This document shows, piece by piece, positions 8,459 to 17,752 of a stretch of 64,000 nucleotides of DNA. The notes under the pieces were generated by a model. That model did no database searches, was not told where the DNA came from, and saw only the letters and a program-made list of their open reading frames with translations. This DNA is from CAZICM01 sp964537685 (lineage in GTDB: Bacteria; Myxococcota_A; Polyangia; Polyangiales; Polyangiaceae), in the NCBI GenBank assembly GCA_964537685.1, contig CAZICM010000026.1, forward strand, positions 1-64,000, written 5' to 3'. Position numbers and translations under genes: made by a program. The number at the start of each line of letters is the position of its first letter. The stretch's first letter is position 1.

Positions 8459-9452
8459 CGGCTGCGGCTGCGTGAAGCGTGTCGAGCGCGCGCTGGATAT
8501 CGGCCGGAGGCGCGCTTTCCCAGTGCATCGCTTTGTGTGTGCGCGGATGTAAAAAGCCTAGGGCGCGCGCATGCAGGGCTTGATGTCCCAGGCCGGCGGC
8601 AATCTGTCTGAGCAGCGGGTCGCGGGGTTCTTTTCCATAGAGGGGATCGCCGACGATGGGCGTGTGCATGCGTTCGGCGAGGTGGACGCGAATCTGATGC
8701 GTGCGGCCTGTTTCAAGGGTGCAGGCGACCAGCGTTGCGATGGTGCCAAAGCGTTCAAGCACGCGGATATGGGTGACGGCGCGTTTGCCTTGCTGGACGA
8801 AGGATGTGAAGCGGAGGCGGTCTTTGGGATGGCGTCCATGCAGGGTTTCGATGGTCGCGTCCTTGGCTTGTCCGTTCACGAGGGCGATGTATTCGCGTTC
8901 GATGTTGTGCTCTTGAAACAGGGTTTTTAGAGCTTCGCGCGCGGCTTCGTTTTTGGCGACGGCAAGCAGGCCGCTCGTGCCTTTGTCCAAACGGTGCACG
9001 ATGCCGGGTCTTAAATGCGCGCCTTCATCTTCATCGGATGAGTCGTCGCCGGATGATGCCGAGATCAAAAAATCGCCGCGGGCCAAGAGCGCGTTGACAA
9101 GGGTTTTGTCGGCGTGGCCGCGCGCTGGATGAACGACCAATCCAGCCGCTTTGTCGATGATCAAAAGATCTTCGTCTTCGTAGACGACGTGGAGAACGAT
9201 GCTTGGATCGGGCGTTGCGGCGGATGGAGGAGGAGGTTCGGGGTCGATTTCAACGAGGGCGCCGCTATGTATGGAAGCCGCGCTTTTTGAAGCCTTTCCA
9301 TCGACGAGCACGCGGCCGTGTTCAATCCATCGCTGGACGGCTGCGCGGGATGCGGAGACCGAGGAGCGCTCGAGATACGTCATCACCAATTTGTCGAGGC
9401 GCTCGCGCGGATCGTGGGGAGCGGCCTGAAAACAATATTTGGCGGAGCTCAT
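8439..9452 (-). CDS. rluD: RluA/RluD-family 23S rRNA pseudouridine synthase
   Basis: This 337-aa enzyme converts specific uridines in 23S rRNA (or tRNA) to pseudouridine. An N-terminal S4-like RNA-binding domain (residues about 10-75, with RLDKLVMTYLE and GRVLVDG) is followed by the catalytic domain. That domain has HRLDKGTSGLLAVAKN near residue 150, in which the aspartate is the nucleophile, and GRTHQIRVHL further on. The start at 9452 gives a 4-nt ATGA overlap with the upstream membrane-protein gene; a longer reading to 9536 would run into that gene. RluD is the closest general match, but RluA/RluC-type specificity cannot be excluded. Confidence 0.9.
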   Translation of the reverse strand: MSSAKYCFQAAPHDPRERLDKLVMTYLERSSVSASRAAVQRWIEHGRVLVDGKASKSAASIHSGALVEIDPEPPPPSAATPDPSIVLHVVYEDEDLLIIDKAAGLVVHPARGHADKTLVNALLARGDFLISASSGDDSSDEDEGAHLRPGIVHRLDKGTSGLLAVAKNEAAREALKTLFQEHNIEREYIALVNGQAKDATIETLHGRHPKDRLRFTSFVQQGKRAVTHIRVLERFGTIATLVACTLETGRTHQIRVHLAERMHTPIVGDPLYGKEPRDPLLRQIAAGLGHQALHARALGFLHPRTHKAMHWESAPPADIQRALDTLHAAAAATKSST

Positions 9453-10459
9453 TGCTTGGGGCGCTGGGCAGAGAGTTCGGCATGTAAGGAGCGCAGAATA
9501 AAGAGCGCGATAAAGCCGACCAGCACAGCAAACCACAGCGTCGCAAAGCGGACAAGGAGCATGGCGGCGGTCGCTGTTTCGCTCTGTACGCCGCCTAGGC
9601 GCGTCATCTGTTCCATCAAGAGGCCATCGGTGACACCGAGGCCGCCGGGCACGGGAATGAGGGCGCCGGCCAATGTGGAGGTGGCGTAGAAAAATGCCGT
9701 GAGCAACAGCTTTGGATCTTCAGCGAAGCCGCGCAGGATGATCCACAGTCCAATGCCTTCGAGCGCCCAGCCGACGATGGAGAGCAGGGTGGGCCACACC
9801 AAGGCTTTGGGCGCGGTAAGCTCGCGCAGGCTATCCAAGGCCGTTAAGACTTTTGGAACGAGTTTGCGGCTGATGCGGCCTAGGGCGCCGGGGAGTTTGA
9901 CCAGGGGGCGCAGAAGGAATTCGGAGAGCCTTCGCGAGGCGGTGCAGGCCAGGATAAAGCCCACGCAGAAAGCGCCCGCGGCGGCCCAAAACAAGCCTCC
10001 TGGAAAGCTGAGGCTGCCCGCGGCGATAAGAACAATCACGCCGATAAGATCGGTAATGCGTTCGGCGACGACGATGGGCGCGCTGCGTTCGATGGGAATC
10101 TTTCGCATTTGAAAGAGGAGCAGCGACTTAAAGACCTCGCCGACTTTGCCGGGCGTGACGGTAAGCACGAAGCCGGAAAGAAAGGTTAAGAAGCTTTCGC
10201 CCTTGGGAATGCCGCGTATGCCGAGGACGCCCAGGTAGTACTCCCACTTGAGAAAGCGGAGGATGTAGTTGGAAAAGGAAAGCGCGCAGGCCGCGCCGAA
10301 GGTCCAAAAAGCATAGTGGCTAAAGCGCGACAGAACGCTGTTTGCGCCGCGGTAGGCGACGATGGCGCCGTACACCAAAACCCCGAGCAGCATCGCGGTG
10401 ATGATTCGGCGAACCAAGCGATCGAGCGCGATGTCCTGCGTCTGTTCTTGACCGCTCAA
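9449..10459 (-). CDS. UPF0104/LPG-synthase-TM-like integral membrane protein
   Basis: This protein of about 336 aa has eight or so membrane segments and belongs to the lysylphosphatidylglycerol synthase TM / UPF0104 family (flippase-like). Diagnostic segments are FLSGFVLTVTPGKVGEVFKSLLL, VVAERITDLIGVI and the PVPGGLGVTDG loop, all typical of the family. Relatives are implicated in lipid or polyprenol-sugar transport. The start is uncertain. The frame extends to 10564, but the upstream small gene ends inside that extension, so I favour the TTG at 10459, which overlaps that gene's TGA. It is probably cotranscribed with the rluD-like gene. Confidence 0.85.
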   Translation of the reverse strand: MSGQEQTQDIALDRLVRRIITAMLLGVLVYGAIVAYRGANSVLSRFSHYAFWTFGAACALSFSNYILRFLKWEYYLGVLGIRGIPKGESFLTFLSGFVLTVTPGKVGEVFKSLLLFQMRKIPIERSAPIVVAERITDLIGVIVLIAAGSLSFPGGLFWAAAGAFCVGFILACTASRRLSEFLLRPLVKLPGALGRISRKLVPKVLTALDSLRELTAPKALVWPTLLSIVGWALEGIGLWIILRGFAEDPKLLLTAFFYATSTLAGALIPVPGGLGVTDGLLMEQMTRLGGVQSETATAAMLLVRFATLWFAVLVGFIALFILRSLHAELSAQRPKQ

Positions 10460-10713
10460 CCCTTGCCCCGGGACGCGCGGCGAATGCGCAGGAAGAGGTA
10501 AACGAAGGCCGATACAATGAGCACAGCGCCCACGGCTCCGATAAGCCATTTGGGCGCGGGCCACTTGCCCCGGGCGAGCCCTTCGGGCGGACGGTCATAG
10601 TGGACTTGAGCGGCGAGCACAGGATTCGCTCCTATCACATTCAACGCGGATTCGAACAAATTCCCGAAGCTTAAAACGACCGAGGCGTTCACAAAAGCCT
10701 TGGTCGCAGCCAT
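10456..10713 (-). CDS. Small single-pass membrane protein
   Basis: This protein of about 85 aa (ATG at 10713; GTG at 10743 is possible) has a mildly hydrophobic N-terminus and a clear membrane segment LIGAVGAVLIVSAFVYLFL, followed by a basic tail RIRRASRGKG. The positive-inside rule puts the tail in the cytoplasm. It overlaps the next gene by 4 nt and is divergent from the MopE-like lipoprotein. Its function is unknown; position suggests an accessory to the flippase-like protein. Confidence 0.6.
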   Translation of the reverse strand: MAATKAFVNASVVLSFGNLFESALNVIGANPVLAAQVHYDRPPEGLARGKWPAPKWLIGAVGAVLIVSAFVYLFLRIRRASRGKG

Positions 10714-10750
10714 GGATTTTGATGTGCTCCATCGGGTGCGCACCGCTTTG

Positions 10751-12646
10751 ATGTTCCGCGTGGGGATGCTTGCCTCCGGGCTTTTGATGCTGGGTTCGCC
10801 GGCGTGCAGCCGGACATATTTAGGCGCCGATGAGCCATCGGATCCAGGCCAGGGAGGCGCGGGTGGTTCGAGTGTTCAATCCAGTTCGTCGTCGGCTTCT
10901 TCTTCGTCGTCGAGTTCGGGCAGCGGAGGGTTTTGCTCCAGCGATGCCGAATGCGACGATGGAGATATCTGCACGGAAGACAATTGCATCATGGGCATTT
11001 GCACCCATGGAAAGCGCGACGACGATAACGACGATTTTGGTCCTCTGTCGTGCGGAGGCCAGGACTGCAACGATAAAAATCCCAACGTCAATCCCAGCGA
11101 ACCCGAGGACTGCAAGGACGCGGCCGACAACGATTGCAACGGGGTTGCGGATTGCTTCGATCCGGCGTGCGCGAATGTGCCCGATTGCGGCTGCACGCCG
11201 AAGCCGGGCGGTGAAAATTGCAACAACAAACAAGACGATGACTGCGATACGACGGTCGACTGCAACGATGCCGATTGCCTAGGAACACAGGCTTGCGGCT
11301 GTCTCGAATTCGAGAGCGGATTTTGTCAGAACGGCTTCGATGACGATTGCGACGGCATGTTTGACTGCGATGATCCCAACTGTGCGATCACGCCCGATTG
11401 CTCGTGCCAGAATGCTTTTGAGTTCTGCGGCGATGGTCAGGACAACGACTGCGATCTGCTCATCGACTGCGCCGATCCCAATTGCATCGGCGTCTTTCCC
11501 TGCGCGTGTCAGCCTCCGGGCTTTCCCGAGGTGTGCGGCGACGGCGAGGACAACGATTGCGATACCCTTGTGGATTGCGCCGATCCTGAATGTTTGGTCT
11601 CGCCTTTTTGTCAGATGTGTTCGGCCGAGATCTGCGATGACAATCAGGACAACAATTGCAACGGCGCCATCGATTGCGCCGATGTGGCATGCGCGTTTGC
11701 ACCGGGCTGCGCGCCCACGCCCGAGCTGTGCAACAACCAGCTCGATGACGACAACGACACCTTTACCGATTGCCAAGATCCGGATTGCGCAAACAACCCC
11801 TTATGCGTGCTGGAGCAGGCCAATTGCCTATCGCCCAAGCTGATTTCCGGCACGGGCACATACACCGGCGACACGGCGGGGCATATCAGCGAGACCAAAG
11901 GAAGCTGCGGAGGCGATGCGGGTGAAGCGGTCTTTTATTTTGTGCTGAGCGACCCTTCGTATGTGCATCTCGATTCGGTGGGGACGGCTTTTGATTCGAC
12001 GCTGTATGTGCGCACGGGCAAATGCAATTCGGGCAAAGAGCTCGGCTGCGATGATGACAGCGGAGGTGCTCAATGGTCGGCGAAGCTGGAGTTCACCATC
12101 CTGTATCCGGGCACCTATTATGTGTTTCTCGATGGATATACGGTGGACCCGGATTTAGGCCCCAACGAAGGGCCGTTTGTATTAAATGTCGAAATCACGC
12201 CCAATCCGATCGAAAAGTGCGGCGATAAAAAAGATAATGATGGTGATGTATATGTGGACTGTGCCGATCCGGATTGCACATGGGTGGGCGCGTGCGTGAA
12301 CTGCGCGGGAGGATTGCCTCCCAGCGCGGAGTTTGGAACGCTGGCCTGCACGGACGGATTGGATAACGATTGCGATGGCGTGGCCGATTGCGCCGACGAT
12401 GATTGCACCGCAAGCGATTATTACGTTACCGAATGCTGCAATGGCTTCGATGAGAATGACAATCAGATTCCCGACGATTTTAATTGTCGTTGTGCATCGG
12501 ATGCCGACTGTGATCCTGGACAGATTTGTTATACACACACGGCTTATGCCTGCGGCATTCCTTGCCAGATGTATTTTGGCGATATTTGTCCGTTTATCGC
12601 CGCCGGCTCTTACTGCAACGAGAGCACCAATCAGTGTGAGTTTTAA
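10751..12646 (+). CDS. MopE-like Cys/Asp repeat lipoprotein with PPC-like domain
   Basis: This 631-aa lipoprotein has a signal peptide with lipobox SPAC and a Ser-rich linker. It then has about nine units of the type CGDGxDNDCDxxxDCxDPxC, resembling the MopE-related metal-binding repeat (acidic DxDxD loops plus paired cysteines). Between units, residues about 360-480 form a beta-rich PPC-like module (FYFVLSDPSYVHLDS, YPGTYYVFLDGY). The C-terminal region carries more Cys. It probably resides on the outer surface and binds Ca or other metals. The ATG at 10751 places the signal peptide at the N-terminus; the longer frame to 10700 does not. Confidence 0.85.
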   Translation: MFRVGMLASGLLMLGSPACSRTYLGADEPSDPGQGGAGGSSVQSSSSSASSSSSSSGSGGFCSSDAECDDGDICTEDNCIMGICTHGKRDDDNDDFGPLSCGGQDCNDKNPNVNPSEPEDCKDAADNDCNGVADCFDPACANVPDCGCTPKPGGENCNNKQDDDCDTTVDCNDADCLGTQACGCLEFESGFCQNGFDDDCDGMFDCDDPNCAITPDCSCQNAFEFCGDGQDNDCDLLIDCADPNCIGVFPCACQPPGFPEVCGDGEDNDCDTLVDCADPECLVSPFCQMCSAEICDDNQDNNCNGAIDCADVACAFAPGCAPTPELCNNQLDDDNDTFTDCQDPDCANNPLCVLEQANCLSPKLISGTGTYTGDTAGHISETKGSCGGDAGEAVFYFVLSDPSYVHLDSVGTAFDSTLYVRTGKCNSGKELGCDDDSGGAQWSAKLEFTILYPGTYYVFLDGYTVDPDLGPNEGPFVLNVEITPNPIEKCGDKKDNDGDVYVDCADPDCTWVGACVNCAGGLPPSAEFGTLACTDGLDNDCDGVADCADDDCTASDYYVTECCNGFDENDNQIPDDFNCRCASDADCDPGQICYTHTAYACGIPCQMYFGDICPFIAAGSYCNESTNQCEF

Positions 12647-12649
12647 GAC

Positions 12650-13147
12650 ATGCTGGTCATTTTGATGCGCCATGGTGAAGCCGTGGAAGCCGAAACGATG
12701 GGGAACGCCGCGGTCCTGGGCGACAGCGGGCGGGCTCTTACGGGCAAGGGGCGAAGGCAAACGCGGAAAGTGGCTGAATGGCTTGTAGAGCGGGCGAAAA
12801 CCGCGAAGACGAAGAGAGAGCGGCCGGGCATGATTTGGACAAGCCCGCTGGTCCGGGCGGTGCAGACGGCGGAGATTGCGGCGGGTTTTCTGGCGCTTGG
12901 CGATGAGGTGTATGTGCGGCCGGAGCTTTCGCCGGGCGCGGATATTAAAGCGTTGCTCACGGCGCTGTCGGGATACCGGAGCCTCAAGCCTTTGCTTTTG
13001 GTGGGTCACGAGCCTGGGCTAAGCGCGCTTGCCGCAAGCCTTCTTGGAGAGCGGCGCTTTGCGGGCTTTAAAAAAAGCGGGCTCGTGGCCATTTCAATCG
13101 AGCAGCATGTGCCGGGAAAGGTTGTTTTTAGCCGGGGTCTGAAATGA
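12650..13147 (+). CDS. sixA: SixA-type phosphohistidine phosphatase
   Basis: This 165-aa histidine phosphatase has the RHG motif at its N-terminus (LMRHGEAVEAE), TSPLVRAVQTAEIA and the second histidine in LLVGHEPGLSALA. SixA enzymes remove phosphate from histidines of phosphotransfer domains. It starts 3 nt after the lipoprotein stop and overlaps the response-regulator gene by 4 nt. With the kinase at 13569, this suggests it resets that phosphorelay (inference from position). Confidence 0.88.
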   Translation: MLVILMRHGEAVEAETMGNAAVLGDSGRALTGKGRRQTRKVAEWLVERAKTAKTKRERPGMIWTSPLVRAVQTAEIAAGFLALGDEVYVRPELSPGADIKALLTALSGYRSLKPLLLVGHEPGLSALAASLLGERRFAGFKKSGLVAISIEQHVPGKVVFSRGLK

Positions 13148-13548
13148 GCAAGCCCATTCAAAAGGTGCTGCTCGTCGAGGATGAGCCCGACATACGCCGC
13201 ATCGGAGAATTCAGCCTGAAGCGGGTTGGGCATTGGGATGTGGTGCTGGCGGGCTCGGGCCGCGAAGGCGTGGAAAAGGCCGCGGCGGAGCAGCCCGATG
13301 TCATTTTGCTCGATGTGATGATGCCTGGCATGGATGGGCCGATGACGCTGGCCGAGCTTCAGGCGCAGCCCAATACGGCGCATATCCCGGTCATTTTTAT
13401 GACGGCCAAGGTCGAAAAGCGGGAAGTGGAGCGCTATTTGATGCTGGGCGCCGCGGGTGTGATTAGCAAGCCCTTTGATCCGATGGGATTACCCGCCGAG
13501 GTGGTGCGCATTTTGGAGCGGGCCCAAGAGCCTTTGGGCGGTATTTAA
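13144..13548 (+). CDS. Single-domain response regulator (CheY-like)
   Basis: This 134-aa receiver domain has acidic residues VEDEP near 13, phospho-acceptor LLDVMMPGMDG near 57, the T in FMTAK and the invariant K in ISKPFDP. It has no output domain, so it acts by protein contact or phosphotransfer. It overlaps sixA by 4 nt and precedes a histidine kinase by 20 nt. Confidence 0.92.
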   Translation: MSKPIQKVLLVEDEPDIRRIGEFSLKRVGHWDVVLAGSGREGVEKAAAEQPDVILLDVMMPGMDGPMTLAELQAQPNTAHIPVIFMTAKVEKREVERYLMLGAAGVISKPFDPMGLPAEVVRILERAQEPLGGI

Positions 13549-13568
13549 GACGCGTTCCAGCGTACAAT

Positions 13569-15344
13569 GTGCGCGTGAGCGAAGCGCCTCTTTCCACGGC
13601 CGACTCCGAGCGGCTTTCCACATTAAAACGCCTGAATATTCTCGATACGCCGCCCGAGACGGCTTTTGATGACATCACGCATTTGGCGGCGCTTTTGTGC
13701 GGCGCGCCCATGGCGCTCATTAGCTTGGTGGATGACAAGCGGGTTTGGTTTAAGTCCAAGCGAGGCATTCCCGTGCCGGAGATGCCTCGGGAATCGTCGC
13801 TGTGCGCGCTCGTTGTCGACACGGCAAAAGAGCTCTGCGTAAGCGATGTTCAAGCCGATGAATATTTATCCAAACATCCGATGATGAAAGGCGGATCGGA
13901 GATCCGTTTTTATGCGGGCTTCCCTGTAATCATCGGAGGCGGCCATGCGGTGGGAACGCTATGTGTCGCGGATACAAAGCCTCATGAGCTTTCGTCCGAA
14001 GTCATCGCGGCGCTGCGGGCGCTTGGGCGGCAGGTGGGCGCTCAATTGGAGCTGCGGCTGCGCACGGAGGAACTCGCGCTGGTCAGCAAAAGCCTTGAAA
14101 CGCTTCAAATTCCCGAGCCTGCCGAGGATATCGCGGGCCCCCGGAGTGAAGCCGAGCTTCGCTGGGATCGCTCGGCGGAAAAGCGGCTGCGGGAATTGAC
14201 GACGCTTCAGCAAGCCATTTTGGACAGCGCCAACTACGCGATTATTTCGTGCGATACATCGGGAACGATTCGCACGTTTAATGCGAGCGCCGAACGCATG
14301 TCTGGGTATTCGGCGCAGGAAATGATGGGCAAAGCCAATATTGCCACTCTTCACGATCGAATTGAAATGCTGGTACGGGCCAAAGAGCTCAGCGTGGAGC
14401 TTGGGCTTCCAGTACCGGGCGGCGCGGCGGTGCTGTTTGCAAAAGCGAGCATGGAGCAGGCCGATGAAACAGAATGGACATACATTCGAAAGGATGGAAG
14501 CCGATTTCCGGTTTTATTGTCCGTCACGGCCTTGCGCGATAGCAGCGGGGCGGCGATTGGCTATCTCAATATTGGAAAGGATTTAACGGATCATAAAGAA
14601 GTCGATCGGATGAAGAGCGAATTTATTTCGACGGTTTCGCATGAATTGCGGACGCCTTTAACATCGATCCGGGGCGCGCTGGGCCTATTGGAAGGCGGTA
14701 TTGTCGGGCCTCTCACGCCCGAGGCGCAGGAAGTCGTTCATATTGCGATGTCCAATTCGGAGCGATTAATTCGATTAATCAACGAATTGCTTGAACTCGA
14801 TAAAATGGAGGCGGGTAAAATCGAGCTCAACCTTCAGAATATCGATCCGGCCAAGCTGGCCAAGGCGGCGCTGGAAGGCATCCGGGGCATGGCATCCCAG
14901 GCGGGCGTTCATCTTTCTCTCGATTTATCGGCCAGAGCCGTGGTGAGAGGCGATTGGGATAGGCTCATGCAGGTATTGATGAATTTGCTATCCAATGCGA
15001 TCAAATTTTCGCCGAAAGAGGGCACGGTCCGGCTTAGGGTAGAGCGGGGCAACCGGATTGGGCTGCGTTTTGAGGTGCGCGATGAGGGTCCGGGGGTGCC
15101 TGCCGATCAAATGTACAAGCTGTTTCAGAAGTTTCAGCAGCTCGACAGCTCGGACTCCAGACAGAAGGGCGGGACGGGATTGGGGCTCGCTATTTCGAAA
15201 GCATTGGTCGAACACCATGGCGGAATGATTGGTGTGGAAAGCAAGCCCGGCGAAGGCAGTGTATTTTGGTTTGAAGTGCCCGCCGATGAAGCGCCGGAAT
15301 CGCGCAAGAGCCGTTTGTCGTTTCCGCCTGTATCCATTAAATAA
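13569..15344 (+). CDS. GAF-PAS sensor histidine kinase
   Basis: This 591-aa soluble kinase has a GAF domain (residues about 20-165, including LLCGAPMALISLVDD), a PAS domain with PAC (about 210-340, AILDSANYAIISCDTSG and TYIRKDGSRFPVLL), a HisKA domain with SHELRTPLTSIRG (His near 357) and a HATPase domain. That last domain has N box NLLSNAIKF, G1 RDEGPGVP and G2 GGTGLGLAISKAL. No membrane segment is visible, so the signal is likely cytoplasmic. The GTG start at 13569 is in an operon-like row with sixA and the response regulator. Its C-terminus overlaps the convergent FIST gene by 8 nt. Confidence 0.93.
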   Translation: MRVSEAPLSTADSERLSTLKRLNILDTPPETAFDDITHLAALLCGAPMALISLVDDKRVWFKSKRGIPVPEMPRESSLCALVVDTAKELCVSDVQADEYLSKHPMMKGGSEIRFYAGFPVIIGGGHAVGTLCVADTKPHELSSEVIAALRALGRQVGAQLELRLRTEELALVSKSLETLQIPEPAEDIAGPRSEAELRWDRSAEKRLRELTTLQQAILDSANYAIISCDTSGTIRTFNASAERMSGYSAQEMMGKANIATLHDRIEMLVRAKELSVELGLPVPGGAAVLFAKASMEQADETEWTYIRKDGSRFPVLLSVTALRDSSGAAIGYLNIGKDLTDHKEVDRMKSEFISTVSHELRTPLTSIRGALGLLEGGIVGPLTPEAQEVVHIAMSNSERLIRLINELLELDKMEAGKIELNLQNIDPAKLAKAALEGIRGMASQAGVHLSLDLSARAVVRGDWDRLMQVLMNLLSNAIKFSPKEGTVRLRVERGNRIGLRFEVRDEGPGVPADQMYKLFQKFQQLDSSDSRQKGGTGLGLAISKALVEHHGGMIGVESKPGEGSVFWFEVPADEAPESRKSRLSFPPVSIK

Positions 15345-16527
15345 TAATGGCGACAATTGCGGTATAATTGTGAATGCAATTGGCGCCGCCCACCGGGCCA
15401 ATTTCCCCAAAGGTATAAAATCCAAACCAAGGGATATCTTCTCCAATACCAGAGCGGAGCGTGTGGAGAAGTTCGAGCTTTTGATGATCGCGCACAAAGA
15501 CTTTTCCGCGGCCGGCACAATCAAAATGGAAACCCATCTTTGCATGCGCGCCTGCCATTTGCGATAAAATACGGGCCGCCATTTCTTGGGTGCCCGCCGT
15601 TACCTTTTCAAAATCCCTGCGCATCACCCATAACTTTGAGCCTTCGCTGATATCCGTCGGAATGGAGACAGATCCGGTGGTGTCGTCTTTGCCGCCGACC
15701 ATGGCTCTTAATAAGAAATGCCCAAAATCGCCGAGTTCGGCCGCTGTCTTTAAACCAAAACCCAAATTCACGACGGCAGTGCGCCAATCCTTTAGTTCTT
15801 CAACGGGCAGGAGTTCGTTCAATACCGAAAGTGCCGGCCGGCCATTCAGCTCATAGATGGTATTGCCCTTGGCCCGGGTCACCGTGAGTTCGATTCCTAC
15901 CGGAACACAGCCGTGATTCACCGACCAAATTAGCTTTCCTTGACCGGAAACCAAGGTCCACGCAACACCATCCGATACGACATCATCATTGCAATATTGG
16001 TATGTCCGGGCATATTGCCAATTGTCGCCGGCCGTTCCGCCCAGCACGGGAAGCAGGCGATCTAAATTCAAACGCGTTTCGAGCCCCGATAGAAGCTGGG
16101 CAAAATTGACGGATAGCGCATCGGGGAAAGCGAATAGGGCGATGGCATCGGCTTTGATATGGGGCAACAGCGTTTCGGCCCATGCTTTGCCCACTTGCGC
16201 CGAGTCCTCTTTCAAGCCTGTGTTTAGGCCGTTTTCAAAGCGCAATTCATCCGACTGAACGGCCATCACCGTCACGGCGAAGTTGGACTCGTCGGCCATA
16301 TCGCCGGCGATAATTCCCTCGCCGGAACAGCCCGAAAGCCTTGCCCCGCCACTCGCTTCCCGCACGGCCTTGACAAGCGCCTGCTGGTTGTAGCCAACCG
16401 TCGCGAACAAGAATACAAAGTCCGGCTTGCCGATCGCAGCATGCGCAAGCGCTTGTTCGACGGCCTCTTTGCCAGCCACTTGAGGATTCTTGTGAAGACT
16501 CCTTCCAACCCCTGCTTTTGTGCCCAT
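15337..16527 (-). CDS. FIST-domain sensory protein
   Basis: This 396-aa protein is composed of FIST_N (residues about 20-220, DFVFLFATVGYNQQALVKAVRE and LSGCSGEGIIAGD) and FIST_C (about 230-390, ending GVFTFGEI-like WFGFYTFGEIGPVGG). FIST proteins are predicted small-ligand (amino-acid-like) sensors usually linked to signalling proteins, which fits the convergent histidine kinase. No kinase or output domain is attached. Confidence 0.88.
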   Translation of the reverse strand: MGTKAGVGRSLHKNPQVAGKEAVEQALAHAAIGKPDFVFLFATVGYNQQALVKAVREASGGARLSGCSGEGIIAGDMADESNFAVTVMAVQSDELRFENGLNTGLKEDSAQVGKAWAETLLPHIKADAIALFAFPDALSVNFAQLLSGLETRLNLDRLLPVLGGTAGDNWQYARTYQYCNDDVVSDGVAWTLVSGQGKLIWSVNHGCVPVGIELTVTRAKGNTIYELNGRPALSVLNELLPVEELKDWRTAVVNLGFGLKTAAELGDFGHFLLRAMVGGKDDTTGSVSIPTDISEGSKLWVMRRDFEKVTAGTQEMAARILSQMAGAHAKMGFHFDCAGRGKVFVRDHQKLELLHTLRSGIGEDIPWFGFYTFGEIGPVGGANCIHNYTAIVAIII

Positions 16528-16593
16528 TGGCTCGAGTCCGTAATGTTAAACCTTCGAAAATCGCACGCGGGCGCGCCCTTGCCGCACGTTGCA

Positions 16594-16986
16594 CTATTTC
16601 AGGAGGCTAGAAAGCGATGGATCGCTTGACAAGTGCTTTTTTGGATCGAGTTGAAGTCCTCCCGCCTTTGCGAGGGCAGCGGCTCGATTCAAGGTGTTTT
16701 GAGCGAGGGAAAGATTGCCCATGGCCTTATGGATCGCGGCCTCTTCGGAGAGCAGGCGGACGATGGCTTCGATCTTTTCTGGATTGCCGATAAGGGCGGC
16801 GGCGCTTTTTGCATCGAGGCGCGGAAGCATCGGCGCGAGCGGCCCCAATAGGGCATCTGATGTTTCTTTCACGGCCTGGAGGGCCTGTTCGGGCTTGCCC
16901 GATTCACGAAGGCCGACAATGCGGGCAATGGCCTGGGCCAGTTGGCGGATCATCCGAAGAATATAGTCTTGTTCCTCAATCGACAT
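16594..16986 (-). CDS. DUF6483-like helical protein
   Basis: This 130-aa all-helical protein opens EEQDYILRMIRQLAQAIARIVG, a pattern I associate with DUF6483. The C-terminal half has a TPR-like rhythm (AIHKAMGNLSLAQNTLNRAAALAKAGG). It is cytoplasmic, of unknown function. It lies 10 nt downstream of the phosphoesterase and is probably cotranscribed. Confidence 0.7.
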   Translation of the reverse strand: MSIEEQDYILRMIRQLAQAIARIVGLRESGKPEQALQAVKETSDALLGPLAPMLPRLDAKSAAALIGNPEKIEAIVRLLSEEAAIHKAMGNLSLAQNTLNRAAALAKAGGLQLDPKKHLSSDPSLSSLLK

Positions 16987-16996
16987 CCGGGCCTGC

Positions 16997-17749
16997 CTAT
17001 TTATCTCTTGATTCGTACACCAATAGATCCGGCAATTCGATCGCAGTTAAAAAACCATCTTTCTTACCGCACTTGGTATCGATAGCGACAACGTCGCCAT
17101 GAAACCACAAGTCTTTGGTATCGGACGGCGTATACACCGATAACTCGGCAGGCAAATCCTCGGTCGGCGTATGCCCGCAGATCACCCGTTTACCCTTGTA
17201 ACCGCGAAAGAAATCGTTGCTTCGCTGCCACAACAATCCTTGCTCCTGCGATGTTTCCGATGGATGCAAAAATCGTCCTTCGCGTTTCAGCAGGCCCGCA
17301 TGTACATAGATGGCGTGCTCGTCCTCGTACCACCACAATAGATTCTTCATCCATGCCACATCGTCCTCGGGAAAAAACGAGCCTTTAATAAAAGCCGCGA
17401 AATCGTCGGATGACGGCGATTCTCCTTCAGTGGGACGATTGCAATACGAAAAATAGGCTTTCCAACACCCATTGCCTGGGGGAAGTAAAAATTCAGGCCA
17501 GCCCTTCTCAAGCACGCGAAGCCAGCCATCCTCATGATTGCCGCGTAAAAAGACCAATTTGGCCCTGGTGCGCGAGGGCAGCGCCCGAAGCCAGGCGACA
17601 ACCTCTTTTGAATGAGGGCCTCTATCGATATAATCGCCCAAAAAGACAAGGGTATCGTCTGGGCCGAGTTCGGGCAATTTTGCCCACAGGCGCAATAGAT
17701 GATTGAAATCGCCGTGGATATCACCGACGGCAAAGGTTCTGGATGGCAT
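16997..17749 (-). CDS. PP1-like metallophosphoesterase
   Basis: This 250-aa enzyme has the calcineurin-type signatures AVGDIHGD (N-terminal), FLGDYIDRGP and LRGNHED, plus VICGHTPT near the C-terminus. These correspond to the dinuclear-metal site of protein Ser/Thr phosphatases and diadenosine tetraphosphatases (PrpE/ApaH-like). As a protein phosphatase it could counteract the Ser/Thr kinases of this genome; the substrate is not readable from sequence. It lies 3 nt after the binding-protein gene. Confidence 0.88.
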   Translation of the reverse strand: MPSRTFAVGDIHGDFNHLLRLWAKLPELGPDDTLVFLGDYIDRGPHSKEVVAWLRALPSRTRAKLVFLRGNHEDGWLRVLEKGWPEFLLPPGNGCWKAYFSYCNRPTEGESPSSDDFAAFIKGSFFPEDDVAWMKNLLWWYEDEHAIYVHAGLLKREGRFLHPSETSQEQGLLWQRSNDFFRGYKGKRVICGHTPTEDLPAELSVYTPSDTKDLWFHGDVVAIDTKCGKKDGFLTAIELPDLLVYESRDK

Positions 17750-17752
17750 GGC

